A program made the translations under genes and the position numbers. Shown here one piece after another: positions 23,570-33,694 of a DNA stretch of 64,000 bases (positions are counted from its first letter, which is position 1; each line of letters starts with the position of its first letter). This stretch comes from Paenibacillus sp. JCM 18996 (GTDB lineage Bacteria; Bacillota; Bacilli; Paenibacillales; NBRC-103111), in contig BBFE01000002.1 of assembly GCA_001313085.1 (NCBI GenBank), positions 1 through 64,000 on the forward strand, in the 5' to 3' direction. The notes under the pieces are model-generated. The model did not search any database, had not been told where the DNA came from, and worked only from the letters and a program-made list of their open reading frames with translations.

Positions 23570-24389
23570 TTACCCTTTTACAGCCCCCGCCGCCAGTCCG
23601 CTCACAATATAGCGCTGTGCCAGTAAGGCGATGATCAGAACCGGAAGCGTGATAATGCAGGCTGCAGCCATTAACGCCCCCCAGTTAATCTCAGAATACG
23701 ACATAAAGTTGAACACGGCAATCGGTAAAGTCTTGGTTTTGTCGCCGGCCAGAATAATCGAGAACATGAAATTGTTCCATGAGAAAATAAACGACAGCAA
23801 GGAAGAAGTAATGACGCCGGGGCCCGATATGGGCAGGATGATCTTCATAAACACTTGATGGTGCGTACAGCCGTCGATCAAGCCTGACTCTTCGATCTCA
23901 GTGGGCAACGCCTCGAAGAAAGAGATCATAATCCAGATGATGAACGGCAGGCCGACCAGCATATGGCTGAGTACGAGGGCGGTGTACGTGTCCACGAGAT
24001 GGATTTTCGAAAACAGGATAAACCAGGGAATCAGAAAAGTAATACCCGGTATGATGCGCGCGACAAGAATAACCAGCCCCAATTTGTGCAGATGATGCCT
24101 AGCTATGGCATAGGCTGCGGGAAGTCCGAGCACGAGCGAGAAGAAAGTGGAGCCAACCGCGACGATAAAGCTGTTGATAATGAACTTGGTGAAATCGTAT
24201 TCGCGGAACACGCTAGTGTAATTTTTTTTGAATGTCGGGCTGAAAGAGAAGAACTGCCCGGTCGACATGATCTGCGCCTGCGTTTTAAAGGAAGCGAGCA
24301 GCATCCAGAGAAAAGGGAACGCGAAGGCAAGCAGCACAACAACGGTTAGCAGAGATAACAAATACGTGGTCCCTCTCTTTTTTTTTCAT
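23570..24389 (-). CDS. Sugar ABC transporter permease, MalG type
   Basis: Inner membrane subunit of a CUT1-type importer. Several TM segments, the EAA loop EALPTEIEESGLIDGCTHHQ that docks the ATPase, and the terminal GLAAGAVKG typical of MalG-like proteins. Start ATG 24389, overlapping the MalF-type stop (ATGA); the A9 run just after the ATG must be A8 (MKKKRGTTYLLSLL). About 273 residues. No ATP-binding gene is present in the cluster. Confidence 0.92.
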
Positions 24390-25312
24390 TGCGCCGCCTC
24401 CAATCTTCTTCTCATCCAAATCATGAATAAGGTCAGACCCATTACCAGCGCGAAGAAGATCACCAGCAGTGACGAAGCCATCCCTAGCTTAAAGTATTGG
24501 AAACCTTGGACATAGCCGTACAAATTCAAGGTTTCGGACGCAAAATTGGGGCCGCCCTGTGTTGTGGCGTAAATAATATCGAAGGTTTTCAACACATCAA
24601 TAAGCCGCAGCATAGCAGCCACAAGGATCGTCGGTCTCAGCAGAGGCAGCGTGATGGAAATAAACTTCTGCCAGACGGACGCCCCGTCCACATCAGCCGC
24701 CTCATACGGATCGGAAGGAAGAGTCGATAATCCCGCCATTACGATCAGGCAATCATCGGGGTCCACTCCCACACGTCGATCAGGATGAGGGAAGGAATGA
24801 CCTGCTGTGTCGATGCCAGCCAGAGCAGAGGCTTGAAGCCCGCCGATTTGAGAAACGTGTTCGCCACACCGATCGTCGGTTCGTAAATCAGCATCCATAC
24901 CAGTCCCATAGCTACAGGGGTCGCTACCATCGGCAGCAGGAAGATCGTCTTGGCCAGGTTCTTGCCCCGGAAATCCCTAAACAGCAGCAGCGCAATCGCC
25001 ACCCCCAGAACAACCTCCAGAACCAACGCAACGATGGTAAAATAAAAGGTCGAACCGACGGCATGCCAAAAGCGGCCATCCTTGAACAGCGTCAAATAGT
25101 TGCTGAGTCCCACCCACTTCGGAGGGGTCGTCGCCGACATGCTCCATTCGAAAAAAACTGATCCTTACCGTATATAAAATAGGAAACAGCATCATAAGCA
25201 GAACGAATAAAACCGCGGGAAGCGTATAAATCCATTTCAAATTGCGGTCAAACCAGCTGTAGCGCACGTTGTTTCTTCCCTTCCTTCTGGCGATTAAGAA
25301 TGGAAGAGTCAT
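24386..25312 (-). CDS. Sugar ABC transporter permease, MalF type
   Basis: Partner permease. First TM YTLPAVLFVLLMMLFPILYT, EAA loop EAADVDGASVWQKFISITLP, C-terminal tail RRRLEAAQ. About 308 residues. Breaks: A6 near 25151-25156 and one near 24750. Overlaps the MalG-type gene by 4 bp and follows the binding-protein gene by 60 bp, so the three form one importer. Confidence 0.92.
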
Positions 25313-25372
25313 CGGATGACCCTTCCATTTCCTGATCTTATCGATTATTCGATTATTTCGCGGATGGTACGA

Positions 25373-26699
25373 CTACTTCGTTTTATCTTTATCCATGATC
25401 GCCTGCAGATCCTGGTTTGCTTTGTCTGCGACGCCTTTGATGTTCGTTTCGCCGCTCATCACCTTTTGCACAATTTCACCGACAGCATCACGCGCTTCGC
25501 TGACGGAGATCACCGTAGGGCGGTCATGGTCAACTCCGCCTTTAGCCGATTCCTTAATGACGGGAACCAACTCGGCAGGGAAGCCTGTGGCGCCTTCAGG
25601 TTTATCCCACACAGAGGCGCGTGCTCCCGGGTTGCCTTTTTTGCTGGGTCTTCATTACGCTTTCTTTGCTTGTCGCCCATTTAATGAACTCCCAAGCGGC
25701 ATCCTTGTTCGCTGATTTCGCATTCATCGCCAGACCCCAAGAGGTAATGTTGTACGGTTTGGAGCCGGCTTTGCCTGCCGGGAATACGGCGTATCCGACT
25801 TTGTCGGCAATCTTGGATTTTTTCCGGATCCGTCGCATTGTTATAAATCGAGTTCGCATCCGTGTAAAAAAGCTACTTTGCCCTGTGCGAAAATTCCTAT
25901 GCTTGCGGCCAGGACATGTTCAGGACTCCCGGCGGGCCGTAGTCCTTCAGCAGAGAACCGTATGTGGTAAATGCTTTGATCGCTTCCGGCGTATTTATTG
26001 CAGCCTTGTCGCCCTGCGTAAAGTCGGCTCCCTCCGAGTAGAGGAAAGAGGATACCTGGGTCACGAGCGGAGAGCGCTGTCCTCTTGCGACGAAGCCGTA
26101 AATTTCATTCTTCGGGTCGTGGAGCTTCTTTACTGCGTCCGTCAGCTCATCCAACGTTTTGGGAACGGCAATACCCGCTTTTTGCAGCAAATCTTTACGG
26201 TAATAGAGGATTTCCTGCTCCGTGATAATCGGGATGCCGGCAAGCTTTCCGTCGACCGTAGTCGTCCCGACCGCGGACTTGGAAAAAATCGTTAAAATCG
26301 TAACCCGCATCCTTCTTGGCGTAATCGTCTAAAGACTGCACCCAGCCGTTCTTGTAAAACAGCTTGCCTTCCTGCAGAGGCCGGTACATGAACACATCCG
26401 GCGTTGCCGAACCGGAGGTGAATTGAACGGTAAGCTTCTGTGTAAGCTGGTCCTCAAAAAAAGCTCTGCACGGTTACCTTCATCCCTGTTGATGCTTCAA
26501 ACTCGGGCAGCAAAGGCTTGATCGCCTCGCTCCAAGGATGGTTGGCCGTTACGATGGTCAGATTCTTGCCTTCGAACGGCTTGGCTCCCGCTTTGGGGGC
26601 TTCCTGAGCGGGCTTGCTGTCCGAGCAACCGGCGAGCAGGCCTCCTGCCAACGCGACTGACAGACCTGCTGCGGCCCATCGATTCCATGTGATTTTCAT
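25373..26699 (-). CDS. Extracellular sugar-binding lipoprotein
   Basis: Substrate-binding component of the importer. Signal peptide with lipobox LLAGC, family 1 binding-protein fold ([45 protein letters not shown]). About 440 residues. Start ATG 26699 with AGGAGGGG upstream. Breaks at A/T runs near 26455, 26285, 25818, 25866 and 25637, and a base near 25905. The ligand cannot be read from sequence; the operon suggests galactonate or a galactonate-yielding sugar. First gene of the operon, so its promoter should lie in 26700-26900, partly inside the repeat element. Confidence 0.9.
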
Positions 26700-26842
26700 A
26701 AAAGAACCCCTCCTGCGTTGCGTCTTTAAATTTTTTTTCCTATACTGCAAGCATAGAGGATGAAAAGTTTCCTTGATATAACGAAAACTAAACATTTCTA
26801 ACAATAAATAAATAAGTTCCGGCCAAGAATGGAATCGATTAC

Positions 26843-27147
26843 ATTTTTTTCCAGTTAAATGCATCTGTAACCAAATGGAAGTCAAATTAGATTGACGATT
26901 TCCCTTTAATTTTTTCCCGTCCCGCGATTCTCCGGGCGACGATGCGACACTGCACGGTAAGCGCTCAGACCGTTAAAGCAGGGGAATAACCGCTGAAGCT
27001 GAATCGATCCAACACAACTATAACGCAGGGGCGCAAAGGTAATCTTCTGGATTGGAATAGAGGGGATTTGCCAAGACAATATCTCCCAGCGGATGAATGT
27101 ATTTAAACCAACACTTATCCACAGCCACCGAAAATCATAATTTCCTA
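26843..27147 (-). repeat. Intergenic repeat element, copy A
   Basis: On the minus strand this stretch is about 80-85% identical by eye to 32831-33123 on the plus strand. It begins right after the speB terminator and ends about 145 bp before the binding-protein ATG. It contains a consensus DnaA box (TTATCCACA, 27115-27123), the conserved segments ATCCGCTG ... CAGCGG, and a short frame reading NLTSIWLQMHLTGK. I know no named family for it. Confidence 0.85.
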
Positions 27148-27153
27148 TACAAC

Positions 27154-27190
27154 AAAAAAAGACGCGAAGCCGTAATCGGCTCCGCGCCTT
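27154..27190 (-). terminator. Terminator after speB
   Basis: Minus-strand GGCGCGGAGCC, loop GATTAC, GGCTTCGCGTC, then T7. Confidence 0.85.
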
Positions 27191-27206
27191 TGCTAATCAA
27201 AACGGG

Positions 27207-28075
27207 TTACTTCACCAATCCAAGCAAAATTTCGCGTACGAGCTTGGATGCAACAATCTGCGTCTGCTCCGAAGGGTCGTACACCGGCGCCACTTCCACG
27301 ACGTCGGCTCCGACCACATTCACCCCGGACGCGGCAATCGCGTGGACCGCAGCGAGCAGTTCCTTGCTCGTGATGCCGCCGGCTTCCGCGGTGCCGGTTC
27401 CCGGCGCGGCCGACGGATCGAGCACGTCGATGTCGATCGTCAGATACACCGGCCTTCCGGACAGCTCGGGCAGCACCTTCTTCAGCGGCTCCAGCACGTC
27501 GAACGGATGGAAGTTCAGGTTCTTGCGCGCATACTCGAACTCTTCCCTGGTGCCGGAACGGATGCCGAACTGGTACACGTTCCTGCCCCCGATCAGTTCG
27601 GCGGCTTTGCGCAGCGGTGTGGAGTGGGACAGAGGCTCCCCTTCATATTGCTCGCGCAGGTCGGCGTGAGCGTCGAAGTGGATGATCGCGAGATCCGGGT
27701 ACTTCGCGTACACTTCGCGGATGACCGGCCACGACACCAGATGCTCGCCGCCGAGGCCCAACGGGAACTTGCCGTCGTTCAGCAGCCCGCGCACATATTC
27801 GCCGATCAGCTCCAACGCTCTGCCGGCGTTGCCGAAAGGCAGAGGCAGGTCTCCCGCGTCGAAGTATGAGATATCGGCAAGGCTTTTATCCAGATAAGGC
27901 TGTATTCCTCCAGGCCGATCGAGACTTCCCGGATCCGGGCGGGACCGAAACGGGAACCCGGACGGAAGCTGACGGTGTAATCCATCGGCATTCCGTACAA
28001 CACGGCCTTCGATTGTTTGTAATCCTGCGAAGCGGCAATAAACACGTTGCCTGAGTAAGCTTCATCAAAACGCAT
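27207..28075 (-). CDS. speB: Agmatinase
   Basis: Manganese hydrolase that converts agmatine to putrescine and urea. Metal-binding motifs GGEH, DAHADLR and DIDVLDPS are all visible, as is the substrate region RPGSRFGPARIRE. About 289 residues. One break near 27892-27900 (one base missing in EEYSPYLDKSLADIS). Downstream of speE by 61 bp, so putrescine made here feeds spermidine synthase. Confidence 0.95.
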
Positions 28076-28136
28076 AGCGGGGCACTTCCTTCCACAATAA
28101 GCTTGACTGTTTCATCCGTCCGTGCCAGGCACGAGT

Positions 28137-28965
28137 TCACTTAACTAGATCTTCAACAAACTTCGGCAGCGCAAAAGCCGCTTTATGCAGCCTTGGGCTG
28201 TAATACTTCGTATCCATTTCCGGGATTTGTGCTTCATCCAGCTGCAGCGGATCGTACTTCTTGCTTCCCATAGTGAACGTCCACAGTCCGCTTGGATAAG
28301 TAGGAATATTGGCGCAGTATACGCGGACTATCGGAAAGATTTCCTTCACGTCTTGGTTCACGCTGCGGATCAGGTCCGCCTTAAACCATGGATTGTCCGT
28401 CTGCGCCACGAAAATGCCGTCATCTTTAAGCGACTCGTAAATTCCCTGATAAAAGCCCTTGGTGAACAGCTCCACCGCCGGACCTACAGGCTCCGTAGAA
28501 TCTACCATAATCACATCGTACGTATTCTTGTTATCATGGATATGCATGTAGCCGTCGTTAACGATGACCTCCACGCGGGGATTATCCAGCTCGCCGGCAA
28601 TCTCGGGGAGGAATTTCTTGCTGTATTCGATCACTTTGCCGTCGATCTCGACCAGAACCGCTTTCTCAACGCCCGGGTGTCTAAGCACTTCGCGGATGAC
28701 GCCTCCGTCGCCGCCGCCGACAACCAGTACGCTCTTCGGATTCGGATGTGTAAACAAAGCGGGATGCGCCACCATTTCATGGTACACGAACTCGTCCTTT
28801 ACCGTGGTCATCACCATACCGTCCAGTACCAGCATACGCCCGAATTCCTCGGTGACGATCATATCCAGCTTTTGGAAAACAGTCTGTTCGGATACCAGAG
28901 TTTCCTTGATTTTCGCGGTGATGCCGAAACTTTCCGTTTGTTTTTTCCGTATACCATAGTTCCAT
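28137..28965 (-). CDS. speE: Spermidine synthase
   Basis: Transfers aminopropyl from decarboxylated SAM to putrescine. Starts [19 protein letters not shown] at ATG 28965 (behind AGAGGG); the A6 run at about 28941-28946 should be five. Nucleotide-binding motif [15 protein letters not shown], catalytic region [13 protein letters not shown]. About 276 residues, family length. First gene of speE-speB, with its own promoter. Confidence 0.96.
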
Positions 28966-29061
28966 GTACAATCCCTCTTTTCTTTGAATTTCATCCTTAT
29001 GTAGTAAGCCTTGACCTTGCGTCGCGACTGTAACCGTCTGTTTGCGCGGAATACAAATTGT

Positions 29062-29090
29062 ATTATAGTTTATAACATAAAAAAATGCAA
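29062..29090 (-). promoter_or_regulatory. speE promoter
   Basis: Minus strand: -35 TTGCAT (29085-29090), 17 bp spacer, -10 TATAAT (29062-29067), about 100 bp before the speE ATG. Confidence 0.7.
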
Positions 29091-29218
29091 ATCGATGCCG
29101 CCGTTTCCAAATTTTTTAAGATTATGCAGGGAAAAAAAGCGGTATAGCGGCCGCCAGGCTTTTCCATACTGATTATATCATGACGCATCGCGGAACACGA
29201 ATGCCCGGAGGTGGAACC

Positions 29219-31274
29219 ATGTCTGAACCGCAGGACAAACAAGCCGTAAACCGGCTGCAGGAAGAAGACCCTTATAGCCGAAGGCTCGCCCGTGTAAAAA
29301 AAAGATTATCTCATTCACCTTTACTTCGCTGCTGCTCTGCGCGGCAGGGCTTGTTCTGCTGTTCCTGTTTTTTTCGCTCCCAGGCCCTCCCGGTGACCAA
29401 GGTCATCCAAACCTCCCAAATTTATGACGCCCAAGGCGAGCTGATCGATTCCCTTTATACAGGCAGGACCGTCAGGTCGTATCTCTCAAGGACGTTTCTC
29501 CTTATTTGGTGAAAGCTACGCTGTCGATAGAAGACCGCAACTTTTACAATCATTTTGGCTTTGACCTGAAGGCGATCGCCCGCGCTTCCATCGTTAATAT
29601 ACAGCACATGTCCAAAGTCCAGGGAGCCGGGACGATCACCCAGCAGCTGGCGCGCAATCTGTACCTGACCCACGACAAAACATGGATGCGGAAAATAAAG
29701 GAAACGCTGTTTGCCGTGCAGATGGAAACGCAGCTGTCGAAGGATGAGATCCTGGAGCAGTATTTGAACCAGATCTATTACGGCCATTCCACATATGGTA
29801 TCCAGACGGCGTCCAGGCTCTATTTTAACAAGGATGCAAAAGATTTGACCCTGGCCGAGAGCGCACTGATTGCAGGGATCCCGAAAGGCCCGAAGTATTA
29901 CTCCCCTTACCTGAATAAGCAGAACGCGTTGGATAGGCAGAAAATCGTGCTGGAAACGATGGTAAGGGACGGATTCATCACGCAGGAGGAAGCGGACAAA
30001 GCGTCGCAGGAGCATCTGACCTTTCAGCCTCAAAAGGAGAGAAAGCCGTCGGAAGCCCCGTACTTCAGGGATTACGTGCGTAAGATCGCAACGGAGAAGC
30101 TCGGGATCACCGAAGACCAGTTTGACGAAGGCGGCATAAAAGTATATACGACGTTGGACCTGAGGGCGCAGAAAATCGCTGAAGAAGCGGTGTCCAAGCA
30201 GCTTCTGGGCACCGGCGAGCTGCAGGCCGCCTGATCTCCATCGACCCGCGAAACGGTTATATCAAGGCGATGGTCGGCGGCCGCGATTACAAAGAGAACC
30301 AGTTCAACCGCACGCTCGCCGGCTCCCGCCAGACCGGTTCGTCCTTCAAGCCGGTCGTGTACCTGACGGCGCTCCAAAAGGCCGGATACACGGCCCTGAC
30401 CAAATATAAAAGCGAACCGACGACATTTACCTATGACGACGGCAAGAAAACCTATACCCCGAGCAACTTCGGGAACCAGTACCACGGCGAAATCGCACTG
30501 AGAGAAGCGATCGCCAAATCGGACAACATCTTCGCCGTCCATACCGTTATCGACGTCGGTCCGGACAAGGTCATCGAAACCGCGCGCAAATTGGGGATTA
30601 CCAGCCCGATGAATCCTGTTCCGTCGCTCGCGCTGGGAACATTCCCGGTCAGTCCGTTAGAGATGGCGTCCGCTTACGCCGCTATTGCCAATCTTGGAGA
30701 ACGAGTGGAGCCGGTTGCGATTACACGAATCGAGGACGCTTATGGCGATAAGCTGTTTGAGGCGGCCCCCGTAAAGGAGAAGGCCGTGGAACCATCCTAC
30801 GCGTATGTGTTGACGCATTTGATGCAGAGTGTATTCGAACCCGGGGGAACCGCCAACCGGGTGTCAACCATCATCAAGCGGCCTGTCGCGGGAAAAACCG
30901 GTACCACCGACACCGATTCATGGATGATAGGTTTTACGCCTGAGCTTGCTACGGCAGTATGGGTAGGATACGACAAGAACCGCTCCGTGAGCTCTGTGGA
31001 ATCGATCAAAGCCGCGCCAATCTTCGCGGAATTCACGGAGCGTTCGCTTGAGACTGTGCCGCCGAAGCAGTTTGCGGTTCCACCAGGTGTGATTGTGGCC
31101 TCCATCGATCCCGCTTCGGGAAAGCTGGCCAACGACGATTGCCCAAATTCCCGGGTGGAGGCGTTCATCACCGGAACGCAGCCGACCGCTTACTGCACGG
31201 ACAACTCCAGGAAGGACAAGGCCAAACCCGGCCGTTCCTTATGGGAGGATTTGAAGCGGTGGTTCAGCAACTAG
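29219..31274 (+). CDS. pbpG: Class A penicillin-binding protein (PbpG-like)
   Basis: Bifunctional peptidoglycan synthase. One N-terminal TM helix, glycosyltransferase motifs SIEDRNFYNHFG and GAGTITQQLARN, transpeptidase SxxK in GSSFKP, SDN in AKSDNIF, KTGT in AGKTGTTD. About 685 residues. Start ATG 29219 with GGAGG. Breaks near 29300, 29370-29390, 29470 and 30230. Placement beside speE and ywhD matches pbpG (PBP2d, forespore wall) of B. subtilis; no sigma-F promoter was recognised. Confidence 0.92.
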
Positions 31275-31347
31275 AAGCCGCTGCTTGATTTGGCTGGTGT
31301 TGCCGTCTATAATTGATGTAATTATAATAAATGGAAATGCTATCCGG

Positions 31348-31385
31348 AGGAGCCTGTCAACAAGGCTCCTCTTTGCTGTTTTTTG
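31348..31385 (+). terminator. Terminator after pbpG
   Basis: AGGAGCC, 9-nt loop, GGCTCCT, then CTTTGCTGTTTTTTG. Confidence 0.7.
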
Positions 31386-31413
31386 GGCATTCCATCCATC
31401 CCGGGAGGTTTAA

Positions 31414-32682
31414 ATGCATTCGGAAAACGTATTATTGGCACAGCAGTACCTTATGTCCTTTTTTTCTCCTCTTTTTTAATCGGCACGCTCGGCGGCAAGC
31501 TTGCAGACAAAATGGGGCTGCCGGATGTAGCGATTTATGTGCTGCTCGGTATTGTACTCGGTCCCTCGGCGCTGTCAATCATCGATATACCCGGCAACTC
31601 GGTGCCCAATCAAATGATTCTGCTGTTCGGGGCCGCATTTATTATTTTTTCATGGAGGGCTTATTACTGGTTTTGACATTCTGAAGCAAGTGTGGCGCAC
31701 CATCACTTTACTCTCTACCGTCGGGGTACTCATAACGGCCTTTATCGTGGCGGCGGCCGCGGCATATTTATTTCAAATGCCGTTTATAACGGCGTTGCTG
31801 CTGGGGGCTATTCTAGCCTCTACCGATCCGGCAGCTCTCGTTCCTATTTTTTCAAAAGTTCCCCGTACGTGACAAAGTGGCCCAGACGGTGATCATAGAG
31901 TCGGCTTTTACGGATGCCACCGGAGCTATCATGACGACTGTCGTGTTCGGGTTGGCGTTATCCGGGGCGGGTGCCGGAATCGATTGGCCGCACATCGCCC
32001 TGCAGTTTCTACGGCTTGCTTTGGGTGGTGTCGTTGCGGGAGCCGTTGTCGGCTGCATTGCCGCCTTTCTCATCTCGGAGAATGACCGGGGACTGCTGCG
32101 AGATTTTACGCCCATGGTTGTCGCATTGACCGTTCTTGCAGCTTACTTGATTTCCGAACAGGTTCATGCCAGCGGGTTTATGGCTGCGTTTGTCGCAGGA
32201 TTGATGATTGGCAATGCAAAATCATTGGGACTCACTATACTGCCGGATCAGGAGCATGAAGCTCATCAGTTTGTAGACGCCATTGGGCTTAAGCTGCGGA
32301 TGATGATCTTTATTCTGCTCGGGAGCCAGGTGGACTTTGCCGTCCTGCAGCAATATGGCTGCTTGCCCTGGCCGTTGCTGCTGTCTTTATGCTTGTTGCA
32401 AGGCCGATCACCGTGCTTGCCAGTCTGCTGCCGGACAGGAAAGCGAAATGGCGCCGTTCCGAAGTGCTGTTTTTTTTCTGGACCCGAGAAACCGGTGTGA
32501 TTGCAGCTGCGTTGTCGGGAATAGCAGCCAGCTCGGGACTCCCTGAAGGGGAATTAATTTCGGCCGTCACGTTTGTCGTCATTCTGGCGACTCTGATCAT
32601 TCAGGCCAGCACTACGCCTATGGTAGCGGAGAAATTGAGGCTGCTTGAGAACAGCCCTCGACAACACGCCGGCAGCCAATAA
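31414..32682 (+). CDS. Cation/proton antiporter, CPA1 type
   Basis: Polytopic membrane antiporter. Begins MHSENVLLAQQYLMSFF at ATG 31414 behind GGGAGG, then GGKLADKMGLPDVAIYVLLG, the half-membrane helix ASTDPAALVPIF and the ion-site motif ESAFTDATGAI. About 422 residues, no RCK or other soluble domain. Breaks at T-runs near 31461-31474 and 31643-31648, A/T near 31857, and one near 32340. Sodium or potassium specificity cannot be read. Confidence 0.87.
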
Positions 32683-32791
32683 TCCCGAACAGAGTTAATA
32701 CAATCAGTTAGGAAAATAAACAGGGAGCGGATCATCGGCGCAATCAAAGAAATGACTTGAGTCCGGCTGTTTATGGACGCGAAAAAAACCA

Positions 32792-32821
32792 AAAGGCGGA
32801 CCCCAAGGGATCCGCCTTTCT
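32792..32821 (+). terminator. Terminator after antiporter gene
   Basis: AAAGGCGGA, loop CCCCAAGGGA, TCCGCCTTT. It is about 110 bp after the stop and directly before repeat copy B. Confidence 0.75.
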
Positions 32822-32830
32822 TCGTTGTCT

Positions 32831-33123
32831 AGGAAATTATGATTTTCGGTGGCTGTGGATAAGTGTTGGTTTAAATATATTCATCCGCTGGGAGATGTTG
32901 TTTTGGAAACCTCTATTCCAATCCAGAACAACATCTTTGCGCCCTCTGTGTTATGGTTGTGTTGGATCGATTCAGCTTCAGCGGATATTCCCCTGCTTTA
33001 CGGTCTGAGCACTTGTCGTGCAGTGTCAATGCGCCGGGAGAGTCGCGGGATGGGAAAAAATTAAAGGGAATTCCTCCATTTAATTTGACTTCGATTTGGT
33101 TGGAGATGCATTTTACTGGAAAA
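32831..33123 (+). repeat. Intergenic repeat element, copy B
   Basis: Inverted counterpart of 26843-27147. Potential helices: ATCCGCTG (32883-32890) with CAGCGGAT (32979-32986); nested inside, AGATGTTGTT (32893-32902) with AACAACATCT (32927-32936); GCAC with GTGC (33009-33021); AAATTAAA (33058-33065) with TTTAATTT (33079-33086). DnaA box TGTGGATAA at 32854-32862. The reading frame NLTSIWLEMHFTGK is shared with copy A. Confidence 0.85.
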
Positions 33124-33355
33124 GTTCCATCAAAATCAGTGGTTATTTTAATATTTGACCCGAATGGGTTGAATTAACTGCACATTTTCCAGTTATATGA
33201 CCAGCAAGGCAATCAAACTGAGCAAATAGCAGCATATTTTCCCGTTAATCAAAGCAACCCAGTATGCCGTGGGCCAGAACATTCCGGGCAACCCTTCACC
33301 ATTGCCTCGCAAAGAAGAGGGCGGCCAGCCTTCTGTACATAACTTTTTTTCCCCA

Positions 33356-33436
33356 TCAAGACCGCCGTCTTATCAATTCTTTAAAATGACGCTCTACATC
33401 TTTTGACCGGAACGGCCAGCCAAGTCTGTCTCTCAT
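33356..33436 (-). CDS. Possible 26-residue peptide
   Basis: ATG at 33436 preceded by GGAGGGGT. Reads MRDRLGWPFRSKDVERHFK and ends LIRRRS; strongly basic. I recognise no family. It could be a small protein or a remnant of a longer gene. Confidence 0.3.
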   Translation of the reverse strand: MRDRLGWPFRSKDVERHFKELIRRRS

Positions 33437-33565
33437 ACCCCTCCACAAAAAAACACAATGCTTCCACTCGGCAGAATGGAACGGTATATAATTTATGAAC
33501 AAGACAGTCCCTGTCCTTAGAAACAGGTTTCTGTCTTTATTCACCCGAAGGGTGATTTTGTTCGT

Positions 33566-33610
33566 TAACGCGAAAAGGCAAACCCCATGGGGTCTGCCTT
33601 TTCGCTGTCC
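33566..33610 (-). terminator. Hairpin at the 3' side of ywhD
   Basis: GCGAAAAGGCA (33570-33580) pairs with TGCCTTTTCGC (33595-33605), with a CCCC/GGGG inner extension. It has no strong T tract, so its terminator role is a guess. Confidence 0.45.
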
Positions 33611-33694
33611 TAGTATATGGTGTGTAACATATACTGGTAATCAGTATACTCCCAACCTACAGGACGGACAATCTATGACACACAATCGACACAA

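Larger units (their letters stand above)
33124..33694. other. Gene-poor region downstream of repeat copy B
   Basis: About 570 bp with no recognised gene apart from a 26-codon minus-strand frame (33356-33436). It holds two adjacent hairpins at 33541-33605 (TCACCC/GGGTGA and GCGAAAAGGCA/TGCCTTTTCGC) and a dyad of AGTATATG type at 33612-33650. Confidence 0.5.

Noticed and set aside
27115..32862. Replication origin from DnaA boxes
   Set aside because: Only one box per element, no cluster, no dnaA or dnaN nearby.
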